Of a DNA stretch of 64,000 bases, positions 8,670-17,437 are shown in pieces. The stretch is from an uncultured Bacteroidales bacterium. GTDB lineage: Bacteria; Bacteroidota; Bacteroidia; Bacteroidales; Bacteroidaceae. The stretch lies in assembly GCA_902801485.1 (NCBI GenBank), contig CADCIP010000007.1, positions 27,031 to 91,030 on the forward strand, given 5' to 3'. Below the pieces are notes generated by a model, which was given only the letters and a program-made list of their open reading frames with translations, was not told the origin of the DNA and did no database searches. The number at the start of each line of letters is the position of its first letter. The stretch's first letter is position 1. A program made the translations under genes and the position numbers.

Positions 8670-10298
8670 TTATAAATAGAAAAGAGGAATAAGGAATACA
8701 CTCAGCAAAAATACGATGATGTTAAGTGGCAGACCCACTTTAACAAAGTCATTGAACTTGTAGCCACCTATACCTTGTACAATCAGATTCGTCTGATAGC
8801 CAATAGGAGTGCTGAACGATGAACTGGCAGCAAAACATACGCATACCACAAAAGGCATAGGGTTCATACCTAACCTCTCGGAAACGGCCAAAGCCAACGG
8901 GAATGCCAACGCTGCCGCAGCATTATTGGTGATAAGCTCAGTAAAGATATTGGTAATAAGGAAAAGAGCTGCCAGAATAACATAAATACCATACGTGCTA
9001 CCCCCCACTGCATCGGTCAGCGAGATGATGTATCCTGCCACGAAATCGGCAAAGCCGGACTTGGTCATAGCCGCACTGATAGCAAAGGCACAGGCAATGG
9101 TTATGAGAACATCCCACGAGAAGAACTTGGTGTATTTACGCGGGTTAAACATTTTAGTCCAGGCCATGATAATCGTGGTAATGCAAGCAAAGAAGAACAT
9201 ATCCAGTTTTATGAAATGGAAATGATCCTTAACAATGGGCAGTTCGCCAACAGTAGCCCCAATAATCATCATGACCATTAAAGTCAGAGCAAACCAACGT
9301 TTCCCCGTTCCCATAGGCGGGTCGTAGTCGCCCACGCGGTTTATCATCCAGAAAACACGGCTGTCGCCCCAAGCCTTCATAAAACCATCCTCGGCATCAA
9401 TAATCAGCGTGTCCTCATGTGTAAGTGGCGAGTGCATATAATCGCCCTGCACAATATATCCGTTTCTACGGATAGCACGGACATGGGCACCGTAATGAAG
9501 AAAGAAGTCGAACTCGTGCAGCGTTTTGCCAAGACCAGGAAAACGGTTGCTGAGCAATACCTCGAAGCGGTTCATACCCGGAGAAATATCCATTTCCTCG
9601 GCATCTTCATCAGACCTTCTGTCGTCAGGCAGAAGATATTTCGAAAAGAAAATCAGATAGACAAGGCCTGCCAAAGCGATAAAGACACCCACCTTAGTGA
9701 GTTCAAACATGGGCATACCATCCACACCATTCTGCAATAAAATACCCTTGACCTGACCAGACGATTCCTCAAAGGTTGTCATCTCGTCTTTATACTCCTG
9801 AAGGAGCATTCCGTGAAGAACCAAGTTGGTAGTGGTACCTATCAGCGTACAGATACCGCCAAGGACAGTTGCATAACTTAAAGGAATAAGGAATTTGGTA
9901 GACGGCAGTCTCATCTTTCGGGCCCAGTTCTTTATCATGGGAGCAAAGATAACAACCACAGGGGTATTATTGAAGAAGGCTGAGATGAACGAGACGATGG
10001 GGTAAAAACGGAGGTTAACCTTTGTTACCGACACATTCTTTGTGGGCAGCATCCGAAAGACAAAGCGCTCCAGTAAACCGCTCTTACGAACACCCTCACT
10101 GACCAGATACAGCAAGGCCACCGTTATCATTCCCTTATTCGAAAAGCCCTTCAAGGCCTCTTCCGGATTAATGATGCCAGCGCAAAGCAGCAATACCACG
10201 GCTGTGAACAATATAAGGCCGGGACGGAGCATCTCCTTCATCAGTGCCATCAGCATCAGCACGATGACAAACGCCATAAATATTAATTCAAACGTCAT
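8670..10298 (-). CDS. SLC13/DASS-family anion (probably sulfate) permease
   Basis: A 542-aa inner-membrane transporter. Hydrophobic segments cover about residues 1-200 and 335-542, with a soluble insert in between. The insert (about 215-330, with RFEVLLSNRFPGLGKTL and DTLIIDA) resembles a TrkA-C/RCK regulatory domain. Two family repeats are visible: NNTPVVVIFAPM near 110 and ITNNAAAALAFPLALA near 455, each with the Asn-rich cation-binding loop. Because it is the first gene of the PAPS/sulfotransferase operon, sulfate is the likely substrate, co-transported with sodium. It starts just downstream of the carB terminator; TACTTTTG (10307-10314) just before the ATG is a possible promoter element without a good -33 partner. 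Confidence 0.9.
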   Translation of the reverse strand: MTFELIFMAFVIVLMLMALMKEMLRPGLILFTAVVLLLCAGIINPEEALKGFSNKGMITVALLYLVSEGVRKSGLLERFVFRMLPTKNVSVTKVNLRFYPIVSFISAFFNNTPVVVIFAPMIKNWARKMRLPSTKFLIPLSYATVLGGICTLIGTTTNLVLHGMLLQEYKDEMTTFEESSGQVKGILLQNGVDGMPMFELTKVGVFIALAGLVYLIFFSKYLLPDDRRSDEDAEEMDISPGMNRFEVLLSNRFPGLGKTLHEFDFFLHYGAHVRAIRRNGYIVQGDYMHSPLTHEDTLIIDAEDGFMKAWGDSRVFWMINRVGDYDPPMGTGKRWFALTLMVMMIIGATVGELPIVKDHFHFIKLDMFFFACITTIIMAWTKMFNPRKYTKFFSWDVLITIACAFAISAAMTKSGFADFVAGYIISLTDAVGGSTYGIYVILAALFLITNIFTELITNNAAAALAFPLALAVSERLGMNPMPFVVCVCFAASSSFSTPIGYQTNLIVQGIGGYKFNDFVKVGLPLNIIVFLLSVFLIPLFYL

Positions 10299-10318
10299 AC
10301 CGACTGCAAAAGTATCAA

Positions 10319-10362
10319 GAAAAAATGGTATTTCCCATTTTTTTTGAGGAAAATACCATTTT
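10319..10362 (-). terminator. Intrinsic terminator of carB
   Basis: Minus strand: AAAATGGTATTT pairs perfectly with AAATACCATTTT (12 bp, arms 10351-10362 and 10322-10333), extended by GG/CC after one mismatch, and is followed by a T run. It lies between the carB stop and the sulfate-operon start. Confidence 0.8.
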
Positions 10363-10416
10363 CATTCACTTTTCAACTATTATATAAAACTTTTAGAACA
10401 TGAAAATCAGAATATA

Positions 10417-13400
10417 TTAATACTCATTCCAGCTCTTGATAGCCAAATCGTCAAGGCCAAGCGTACAGAAGGCTTCTATGAAGGCACTTGCCAGACGGGA
10501 GTTGGTAATCAGGGGAATATTGTGATCGATGGCACCACGACGAATCTTATAGCCGTTTGTCAACTCACGTTCTGTATGATTCTTGGGAATATTAACCACC
10601 AAGTCGAACTTATGGTCGGCAATCATCTTCATCACATTCTCGCGTCCGTTATCATCGTTCTCATCCGGCCAGTTTACTGCTATGGCCCTGGCTCCGTTCT
10701 CGTTCAGGAATTTAGCAGTTCCCTCACTGGCGTAGATGGTATAGCCTGCCTTGGTAAGCATACGGGCACCATCCAGCAGACGCACCTTCTCCTTGGTTTC
10801 ACCGCTCGAAATCATAATGCCTTTCTCCTTGCTGGGAATCTTGTAACCCGTTGCAATGAGCGAATTCAGCAAAGCCTCCTCGAAGGTGTCGCCTAAGCAG
10901 CCTACCTCGCCCGTACTGCTCATGTCAACACCCAAGATGGGGTCGGTATTCTGCAAACGGTTGAAGCTGAACTGACTGGCCTTCACACCGATGCGGTCGA
11001 TATCGAAAGCACTCTTGTCGGGCTTTGTATAAGGAGCATCCAACATAATACGGGTAGCCGTATCAATGAAGTTGCGCTTCAGCACCTTGCTGACGAAGGG
11101 GAACGAACGGCTGGCACGCAGGTTACACTCGATAACCTTCACATCGCGGCCTTTGGCCAGATACTGAATATTGAATGGACCGCTGATGTTCAACTCCTTT
11201 GCGATAGCACGTGAAATCTTCTTAATCTGACGAGCGGTAGCAAAACTGATTTGCTGGGCAGGGAAGGTCATAGTGGCATCACCAGAGTGTACACCGGCAA
11301 ACTCCACATGCTCAGAGATAGCATATTCTACTATTTCACCACATTTGGCAACGGCATCAAACTCTATCTCGTTGGTTTCCTGCATGAACTGACTGATAAC
11401 AACAGGATATTCCTTGCTCACCTCGCTGGCCAATTCCAGGAAGCGCTTCAGTTCATCATCGTTATGACATACATTCATGGCTGCACCGGAAAGTACGTAT
11501 GAAGGACGAACCAGAACAGGATAGCCTACCTCATCAATAAATTTCTTCACATCGTCCATAGATGTAAGGGCACTCCACTTGGGCTGGTCGATACCCAGCT
11601 GGTCGAGCATAGCAGAGAACTTGTTGCGATTCTCGGCACGGTCAATGCTGACAGGACTTGTTCCCAGGATGGGCACACTCTGACGATAGAGCTTCATAGC
11701 CAGATTGTTAGGAATCTGACCACCCACACTCACAATCACGCCATTGGGATTCTCCAGATCGATGACATCCATTACACGCTCGAAAGACAACTCGTCAAAA
11801 TACAGACGGTCGCACATATCATAGTCGGTACTTACTGTCTCGGGGTTGTAGTTAATCATGATGGATTTATAACCCAACTTGCGTGCTGTCTGAATGGCAT
11901 TTACTGAACACCAGTCGAACTCAACACTTGAACCGATGCGGTAAGCACCTGAACCCAAGACAATTACGCTCTTTTCGTTCTTGTAGTAGTTAACATCATA
12001 ACCCTCAGTTGCGTAAGTCATGTAAAGGTAGTTGGTCAGGTCGGGATGCTCGCTGGCAACTGTAGGAATACGCTTAACGGCAGGAAGGATTCCTTCCTTG
12101 ATACGATGCTGACGTACAGCCAGGTTCTCGCGTTCCATGTTACCACTTACGGGCTTCAGTACGAAACGGGCAATCTGGAAGTCAGAGAAGCCCAGCATCT
12201 TAGCCTTCTTCAGCACATCCTTGGGGAGCTCCTCCAATGAGTTGTAACCTTCCAACACAGCCTTGAAGTCAACGATGTTCTTCATGCGCTCTATGAACCA
12301 GGGGTCAATCTTGGTGAGCTCGTAAATACGCTCTACTGTATAGCCTTCTTCCAAAGCCTGAGCAATGGCAAAGATACGCAGATCGGTAGGATTAGCCAGT
12401 TCTTCGTCTAAGTCGGTGAACTTCACGTGGTCGTTACCTACAAATCCGTGCATACCCTGTCCTATCATACGCAGACCCTTCTGAATCATCTCCTCGAAAC
12501 TGCGGCCGATACTCATAATCTCGCCTACAGACTTCATGCTGGAGCCAATCTTACGACTTACACCTGCGAACTTGGTAAGGTCCCAACGAGGAATCTTACA
12601 GATCATATAGTCAAGAGAAGGTGCAACGTAGGCAGAGTTTGTGGTACCCATCTCGCCTATCTCGTCAAGCGTGTAGCCTAATGCTATCTTGGCTGCCACA
12701 AATGCCAGCGGATAACCTGTTGCCTTAGAAGCAAGGGCAGAAGAACGGCTCAAACGTGCATTTATCTCGATGATACGATAGTCGTTGGTCTCGGCGTTGA
12801 AGGCAAACTGGATGTTGCATTCACCCACAATGTTCAAGTGCTTGACACACTTGATGGTAATATCCTGCAACATCTTCACCTGCTCGTCGGTAAGAGAGCA
12901 GGTAGGAGCCACTACTATAGACTCACCTGTATGGATACCCAGAGGGTCGAAGTTCTCCATTGAGGCAACAGTAAAGCAATGGTCGTTAGCATCGCGAATA
13001 CACTCAAACTCAATCTCCTTCCAGCCTTTCAGGCACTCTTCCACCAGAACCTGAGGTGCAAAGGTGAAGGCGCTCTCAGCAATCTCGCAGAAAGTCTTCT
13101 CGTCCGGACAAACACCGCTACCCAGACCGCCCAGCGCATAGGCAGAACGAATCATGATGGGGTATCCGATCTTGCGTGCAGCAGCTACAGCACTATCCAT
13201 TGTCTCGCAAGCCTCAGATACAGGAACTTTCAGGTCAACCTTGTTCAGTTCCTTAACAAAGAGGTCACGGTCTTCTGTATTCATGATAGCCTCAACTGAA
13301 GTTCCCAGCACTTGTACGCCATACTCTTTCAGCACGCCGCTCTGATAGAGGGCAGTACCTACGTTCAGACCTGTCTGACCACCCCATGCCAGCATGATAC

Positions 13401-13647
13401 CATCGGGACGTTCCTTCTTGATAATCTCTGTAATAAAATGAGGGGTAATCGGCAGGAAATATACCTTATCGGCAATACCCTCGCTTGTCTGTATGGTTGC
13501 TACATTGGGATTTACCAGCACAGAGTAGATGCCTTCCTCTCTCAGTGCTTTCAATGCCTGGCTACCAGAGTAGTCAAACTCACCGGCCTGACCAATTTTC
13601 AGTGCGCCAGAACCCAGTACAAGTACTTTCTTCAGTTTCAGTTTCAT
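10417..13647 (-). CDS. carB: Carbamoyl-phosphate synthase large subunit CarB
   Basis: Makes carbamoyl phosphate for arginine and pyrimidine synthesis, using ammonia delivered by CarA. The 1076-aa length is standard. Two ATP-grasp halves are visible: VLGSGALKIGQAGEFDYSG at 10-28 and the repeat VLGSGAYRIGSSVEFDW near 565, with metal/ATP motifs EINARLSRSSALASKATGYP near 300 and ECNLRASRSFPFVSKVL near 840. A C-terminal MGS-like allosteric domain follows (ISSGETKEKVRLLDGARML onward). carA is not adjacent, and the upstream neighbour is an unrelated hydrolase. The gene has its own promoter and a leader with an intrinsic terminator, suggesting transcription attenuation. Confidence 0.98.
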   Translation of the reverse strand: MKLKLKKVLVLGSGALKIGQAGEFDYSGSQALKALREEGIYSVLVNPNVATIQTSEGIADKVYFLPITPHFITEIIKKERPDGIMLAWGGQTGLNVGTALYQSGVLKEYGVQVLGTSVEAIMNTEDRDLFVKELNKVDLKVPVSEACETMDSAVAAARKIGYPIMIRSAYALGGLGSGVCPDEKTFCEIAESAFTFAPQVLVEECLKGWKEIEFECIRDANDHCFTVASMENFDPLGIHTGESIVVAPTCSLTDEQVKMLQDITIKCVKHLNIVGECNIQFAFNAETNDYRIIEINARLSRSSALASKATGYPLAFVAAKIALGYTLDEIGEMGTTNSAYVAPSLDYMICKIPRWDLTKFAGVSRKIGSSMKSVGEIMSIGRSFEEMIQKGLRMIGQGMHGFVGNDHVKFTDLDEELANPTDLRIFAIAQALEEGYTVERIYELTKIDPWFIERMKNIVDFKAVLEGYNSLEELPKDVLKKAKMLGFSDFQIARFVLKPVSGNMERENLAVRQHRIKEGILPAVKRIPTVASEHPDLTNYLYMTYATEGYDVNYYKNEKSVIVLGSGAYRIGSSVEFDWCSVNAIQTARKLGYKSIMINYNPETVSTDYDMCDRLYFDELSFERVMDVIDLENPNGVIVSVGGQIPNNLAMKLYRQSVPILGTSPVSIDRAENRNKFSAMLDQLGIDQPKWSALTSMDDVKKFIDEVGYPVLVRPSYVLSGAAMNVCHNDDELKRFLELASEVSKEYPVVISQFMQETNEIEFDAVAKCGEIVEYAISEHVEFAGVHSGDATMTFPAQQISFATARQIKKISRAIAKELNISGPFNIQYLAKGRDVKVIECNLRASRSFPFVSKVLKRNFIDTATRIMLDAPYTKPDKSAFDIDRIGVKASQFSFNRLQNTDPILGVDMSSTGEVGCLGDTFEEALLNSLIATGYKIPSKEKGIMISSGETKEKVRLLDGARMLTKAGYTIYASEGTAKFLNENGARAIAVNWPDENDDNGRENVMKMIADHKFDLVVNIPKNHTERELTNGYKIRRGAIDHNIPLITNSRLASAFIEAFCTLGLDDLAIKSWNEY

Positions 13648-13684
13648 AATCTTTTTCTATATCTTTAAAATGTGAATTTTCTAT

Positions 13685-13726
13685 AAAAAAAAGACCACCT
13701 TGCCGATTGTGACATCGGAGGTGGTC
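13685..13726 (-). terminator. Leader terminator (probable attenuator) upstream of carB
   Basis: Minus strand: GACCACCT pairs with AGGTGGTC (13719-13726 with 13693-13700). Inside is a second helix, CCGAT with ATCGG (13714-13718 with 13703-13707), and the hairpin is followed by eight T residues. It lies between the carB promoter (13796-13826) and the carB ATG (13647), so it would stop transcription before carB unless overridden. A role as the terminator of the upstream DUF4965-type gene (stop at 13858) is also possible, but the intervening promoter favours an attenuator. Confidence 0.75.
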
Positions 13727-13742
13727 TGTTTATTCTTACCTT

Positions 13743-13784
13743 TTATATAATGTTCCTGGTTGTCCCATAAAACGCTCTTCTCAT
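13743..13784 (-). CDS. Candidate carB leader peptide (13 aa)
   Basis: ATG at 13784 encodes MRRAFYGTTRNII and stops at 13743, between the promoter and the leader terminator. Three of 13 codons are Arg, and arginine is an end product of the pathway. The ATG is only about 12 bases from the -7 box, so it would be nearly leaderless. A second overlapping frame (13768 to 13736) encodes MGQPGTLYKR. Either could be chance; no Shine-Dalgarno is evident. Confidence 0.3.
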   Translation of the reverse strand: MRRAFYGTTRNII

Positions 13785-13795
13785 TTTATCGGGTG

Positions 13796-13826
13796 CAAAA
13801 TTACAACATAATTTTTGACCCGCAAA
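13796..13826 (-). promoter_or_regulatory. Promoter of the carB leader
   Basis: Minus strand TTTG (13823-13826), 19 bases, TAATTTTG (13796-13803): full consensus. Transcription would begin near 13790, giving a leader of about 140 bases before carB. Confidence 0.8.
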
Positions 13827-13857
13827 ATAATCTGAGTTTTTTTTTTCCATACAACCG

Positions 13858-16362
13858 TCATTTTTTATTCATCAGCACTTTCATCCAATAACCGCCTATT
13901 ACCGAACGGGCCTTGAAACCTGTCATTCTACCCGTTTTGGTATCGTGCCAGTCAGAAATGGGAACACGGCTTTCTGTCTCGTTAATGTACTTGTACAGTG
14001 GATCTACGAATTTCTGGAAATCCTTATCTGTCTGAGCCATCGCAGCTGTCCACATAATCCAGTCGCTCTTGGTATAATCCTTACGGCAGTCAAGTGGCAA
14101 GCCAAACTCATTCTGCTTTGTCAGGTAGTATTTGATTTCTGTCTGCATGGCATTATTGGGAATGATACCTGTATTCCACAGCTTGTCCCATACCATGTTA
14201 TACTTCTGGCTCCATGTTTCAGCACCGGCACCGTATGCCAATTCGTAGTGGTCCTTCACCTTGGTTTCCTTCTCCCATGCAGCCGCCATTTCCTTTGCCT
14301 TGGCGTTGTACTTTTCGTACACATCGTTCAAGCCCTTCATTTTGGCTATTTCGGCATAGCCGGCTACACCCATGATAGCTTTAATGGCCAGATTACAGTT
14401 GCCTGCCCAATGACCGGCAAAGTCATCGGTACAAAGCTGGTTGGCAGGATGCAGACCGTTCTCTACCAGATAGTCAGCCCATGTGGTGATGATTTGCCAG
14501 TACTTATTTATATATAATGTATTGCCTTCCTGCTTACAGATCTGTGCGGCAAGGGTTATCATGTTTCCAGCTTCTTCCAGAGGCATGTCGCCACCATAAA
14601 CCTGATGGTTAGCCTTGGGATATTGGCCAAGGTCATGAGCTGCAAACGGCTTAGTCCAGCGGCCTGTATAACTGTATTCAAAGATGGAGGTCATCATACC
14701 CTTCTGCAACTCGGGGTTGTAGCACAAGTACAAAGGCGCCTCGGGATAAGTCAGGTCAACGGTGTTCACACAACCATTGGAATTGTTCTCCTTAGAGAAG
14801 AAGAGCACATTGCCGTCGCAGTCCTTAAAGAGTTTGTGAGCAGCGTTTACATGACGGTAAGAACCGCTCAGAATCTCAGCATACTTCACGCCTCCAGCAG
14901 CCAGCGCATCATCATAGATGGTCTTGTCCATCTGACGGCAACGCTGCATGATACTCATATAGTTGTTTGCCATACGGTCGAACATATCATAGATGCTTAC
15001 GTTGCCATCATGAGCCCAATAGCCCTTGTATCGCTTGTAGAAGTATTCGATGTCCCATATCTCGTCATACCCGATCATAGCAAAGCTGCTGCCTTGTGTA
15101 GTCGAACCGAAATCATGCACATAAGCCAATGTAGGCAATGAGACTTGCTTCTGACAAACTACCTCGCGCTCACCGCGTGGCAGACGGCCGTCAGCTAAGA
15201 ACTGTGTCTTTATATCGTTATCCGAAGCTAAGGAGAGTCGTCCGTTTACGCCTGAAAGATATAAGTAGCCCCAGTCAATGCAGATACCATCGCCCGTCTT
15301 GGCAAGAATAGGCTGTTCTATGGTTCCCGCCTTCAGATACTGTTTGCCATTCTCAAAAACCCTGTTTGATATGGTAGGCTGATGTACCTTGTTCACAGCC
15401 ATCTGAGGTGTGGTAGAGACATAGAACTGCACATTGTGCTTCTGACCGTCCGTTGAACGCACCTGATAAGAGATATAGTTGATAGGAGCAGAAAGCAGGT
15501 CGTAATCGTCGATGATATGGGGAGCTGTGAACACCACATCCAACTCCACAGGACCGCAGCTGAATGTATAATAAGTGTTGCATGCCAGCACATCCACACT
15601 CTTTTGCTGAGCCGTCTTGATACTTCCGTTACCCTTGGCAATGTTACGGAACACGCCAAAGTCAACAAGGGCACCACCCGTCTTATTATAACAATGTACG
15701 GCAAACACGTTCTTGCCTTGCTTCAGCAAGTCGCGCTTCTCACCGTCCAGACGAACCACAACGCCATCCACATAATCCATAATACCTGTAGCGGCTTTCT
15801 TACCGTTGATATAGATTTCGCAGGCATCGTCGTGCGAGAAGATAAGGTAAAGGTCGCCTTCGAGCTGACTGGAAGTCAACTCCACAGTTCGGCGCACCCA
15901 AATATGGTCGTCCTCCTTAGTCCAGGGAGTGCGGATATTATCGTAGTTATCGGAACCGAAGGCACCCTTGCCTGTTTTCCATGCAGAAGCATTAAAGTCG
16001 GGCATTTCCCATCCGTCTGCAGGTTTCTGGCTGGTATATTGGGCTTCCCACTCTGCCTCGTTCGACATAGGAATAACACTCTCCATTAATGTTCTCTGCG
16101 CAGCACCCATCCAGCGATAAGTGGTGCCATCAACACGCAACAGACCCTCTAAAGGCTTTTCATCATTTGTCCAATGGCGGGTTGATCCGTCGGTAAGATT
16201 ATCGTACGGACTCCAAACGGAGAAATAAGGATCACTTACTATCAGCGGTACGCTGGGCAGACGCAAGTCGGTCTGCTTGTAGGGTTTGAACATCTCGGCA
16301 TTTTGGGCCCACCCCATCATGCATACTGCAGCAAGGGCAATGGTTAGAATAGTTTTCTTCAT
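13858..16362 (-). CDS. Secreted glutaminase-A-like protein (DUF4964/DUF5127/DUF4965/DUF1793 family)
   Basis: An 834-aa exported protein (signal peptide MKKTILTIALAAVCMMGWAQ). It opens with PSVPLIVSDPYFSVWSPYDNLTDG, the conserved start of the family, and later has DFGSTTQGSSFAMIGYDEIWDIEYF and a C-terminal alpha/alpha-toroid-like half (from about 460: WAHDGNVSIYDMFDRM, DDFAGHWAGNCNLAIKAIMG, PLDCRKDYTKSDWIMWTAAMA). An inserted jelly-roll segment (about 100-240: FSHDDACEIYINGKKAA, FAVHCYNKTGGALVDFG) looks like a sugar-binding domain. The fungal relative is annotated glutaminase A; bacterial members commonly sit among carbohydrate genes and their true substrate is unclear. It is followed by carB and preceded by an aldo/keto reductase 6 bases upstream, so the two probably share a transcript. 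Confidence 0.85.
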   Translation of the reverse strand: MKKTILTIALAAVCMMGWAQNAEMFKPYKQTDLRLPSVPLIVSDPYFSVWSPYDNLTDGSTRHWTNDEKPLEGLLRVDGTTYRWMGAAQRTLMESVIPMSNEAEWEAQYTSQKPADGWEMPDFNASAWKTGKGAFGSDNYDNIRTPWTKEDDHIWVRRTVELTSSQLEGDLYLIFSHDDACEIYINGKKAATGIMDYVDGVVVRLDGEKRDLLKQGKNVFAVHCYNKTGGALVDFGVFRNIAKGNGSIKTAQQKSVDVLACNTYYTFSCGPVELDVVFTAPHIIDDYDLLSAPINYISYQVRSTDGQKHNVQFYVSTTPQMAVNKVHQPTISNRVFENGKQYLKAGTIEQPILAKTGDGICIDWGYLYLSGVNGRLSLASDNDIKTQFLADGRLPRGEREVVCQKQVSLPTLAYVHDFGSTTQGSSFAMIGYDEIWDIEYFYKRYKGYWAHDGNVSIYDMFDRMANNYMSIMQRCRQMDKTIYDDALAAGGVKYAEILSGSYRHVNAAHKLFKDCDGNVLFFSKENNSNGCVNTVDLTYPEAPLYLCYNPELQKGMMTSIFEYSYTGRWTKPFAAHDLGQYPKANHQVYGGDMPLEEAGNMITLAAQICKQEGNTLYINKYWQIITTWADYLVENGLHPANQLCTDDFAGHWAGNCNLAIKAIMGVAGYAEIAKMKGLNDVYEKYNAKAKEMAAAWEKETKVKDHYELAYGAGAETWSQKYNMVWDKLWNTGIIPNNAMQTEIKYYLTKQNEFGLPLDCRKDYTKSDWIMWTAAMAQTDKDFQKFVDPLYKYINETESRVPISDWHDTKTGRMTGFKARSVIGGYWMKVLMNKK

Positions 16363-16368
16363 CTTGTT

Positions 16369-17325
16369 TTATTGGGTTAATTTGTTAATTTGTTGTATCT
16401 CTTCATTGGTAAAGGAAGCCGACTCGGTAGCTTTGAGATTCTTTCTCAGCTGCTCTGGCGAACTGGCACCCACTAACACACTTGTTACACCCTTCTGATG
16501 CAGAATCCAGGACAGAGCCATAGTAGCCAAGTTCTCGCCTCGCTGCTCAGCTATGTCATTCAGGGCTCTCAGTTGGGCCAATCGTTCCGGGGTCAGGTCG
16601 TCAGCCTTCAGGAAACGCGGGTCGTGGGCTATTCGGCTGTCTTCTGGAATACCATTCAGGTAACGGTCAGTAAGCAGACCTTGTGCCAAAGGCGAGAAAG
16701 AGATAAACCCTACTCCATCGTCCTGGCATTGTTTCAGGATTCCCTCTTGCAAAGGAGCCTGATCCAGCAGGTTCAGCCTTCCCTGATAGATAAGACAGGG
16801 CACATCATGCTGACGCAGATAATGGTATCCGAATTGCGCAGCCTCCAACGGCCACCGGCTCAGACCTATATACAAAGCCTTTCCTTGGCGCACCACATCA
16901 ACCAGCGTCTGCAGTGTCTCCTCAAGGGGTGTTTCGGGGTCGTACCGATGACAATAGAACAGGTCAACATACTCCAGATTCATTCGCTTCAGGCTTTGGT
17001 TCAGGCTGGCCATCAGGTGTTTCCTTGATGCCCACGAGCCATAAGGGCCCTCCCACATATCGTATGCAGCCTTGGTGGAGATGAACAGTTCATCGCGATG
17101 CATACAGAGGTCACCACGCATCAGACTGCCCATAAAAGATTCGGCAGCACCAGGCTCAGGTCCGTAGTTGTTGGCAAGGTCAAAGTGCACAATTCCGCAT
17201 TCGAAAGCTGTCAAAGCAATATCCCTCGATGTCTCGTATGGTGTCAGGCAGCCGAAATTATGCCACATGCCTAAACTGATTTCAGGCAAAAGCACACCGC
17301 TCCTTCCGCATCTTCTGTATTCCAT
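16369..17325 (-). CDS. Aldo/keto reductase
   Basis: A 318-aa NADPH-dependent oxidoreductase of the (beta/alpha)8 AKR fold. The catalytic tetrad is complete: Asp49 and Tyr54 (HFDLANNYG), Lys85 (STKA) and His126 (FYCHRYDP). The GYR-like GPYGSWASRKHLMASL segment and the later KGVTSVLVGASSPEQLRKNL nucleotide-binding motif resemble the YghZ / Kv-beta-like subgroup, which reduces L-glyceraldehyde 3-phosphate or methylglyoxal. It is cytoplasmic and lies 6 bases upstream of the DUF4965-type gene. The exact substrate is unknown. Confidence 0.92.
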   Translation of the reverse strand: MEYRRCGRSGVLLPEISLGMWHNFGCLTPYETSRDIALTAFECGIVHFDLANNYGPEPGAAESFMGSLMRGDLCMHRDELFISTKAAYDMWEGPYGSWASRKHLMASLNQSLKRMNLEYVDLFYCHRYDPETPLEETLQTLVDVVRQGKALYIGLSRWPLEAAQFGYHYLRQHDVPCLIYQGRLNLLDQAPLQEGILKQCQDDGVGFISFSPLAQGLLTDRYLNGIPEDSRIAHDPRFLKADDLTPERLAQLRALNDIAEQRGENLATMALSWILHQKGVTSVLVGASSPEQLRKNLKATESASFTNEEIQQINKLTQ

Positions 17326-17401
17326 TATTATGAAAGCTTGTAATTTGGGCGCGAAGATACAAAAAAAAATCCATTTTCATATAGAATGGAAAGAAAAATC
17401 A

Positions 17402-17409
17402 TATATTTG
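17402..17409 (+). promoter_or_regulatory. Probable -7 element of the GH43 gene
   Basis: TATATTTG matches TAnnTTTG and lies 28 bases before the ATG. The upstream partner is weak (TTTT/TTTC about 23 bases away), so only the -7 box is claimed. Confidence 0.5.
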
Positions 17410-17437
17410 CAGAAAGAGAGCCTAAAAAATATATAAT

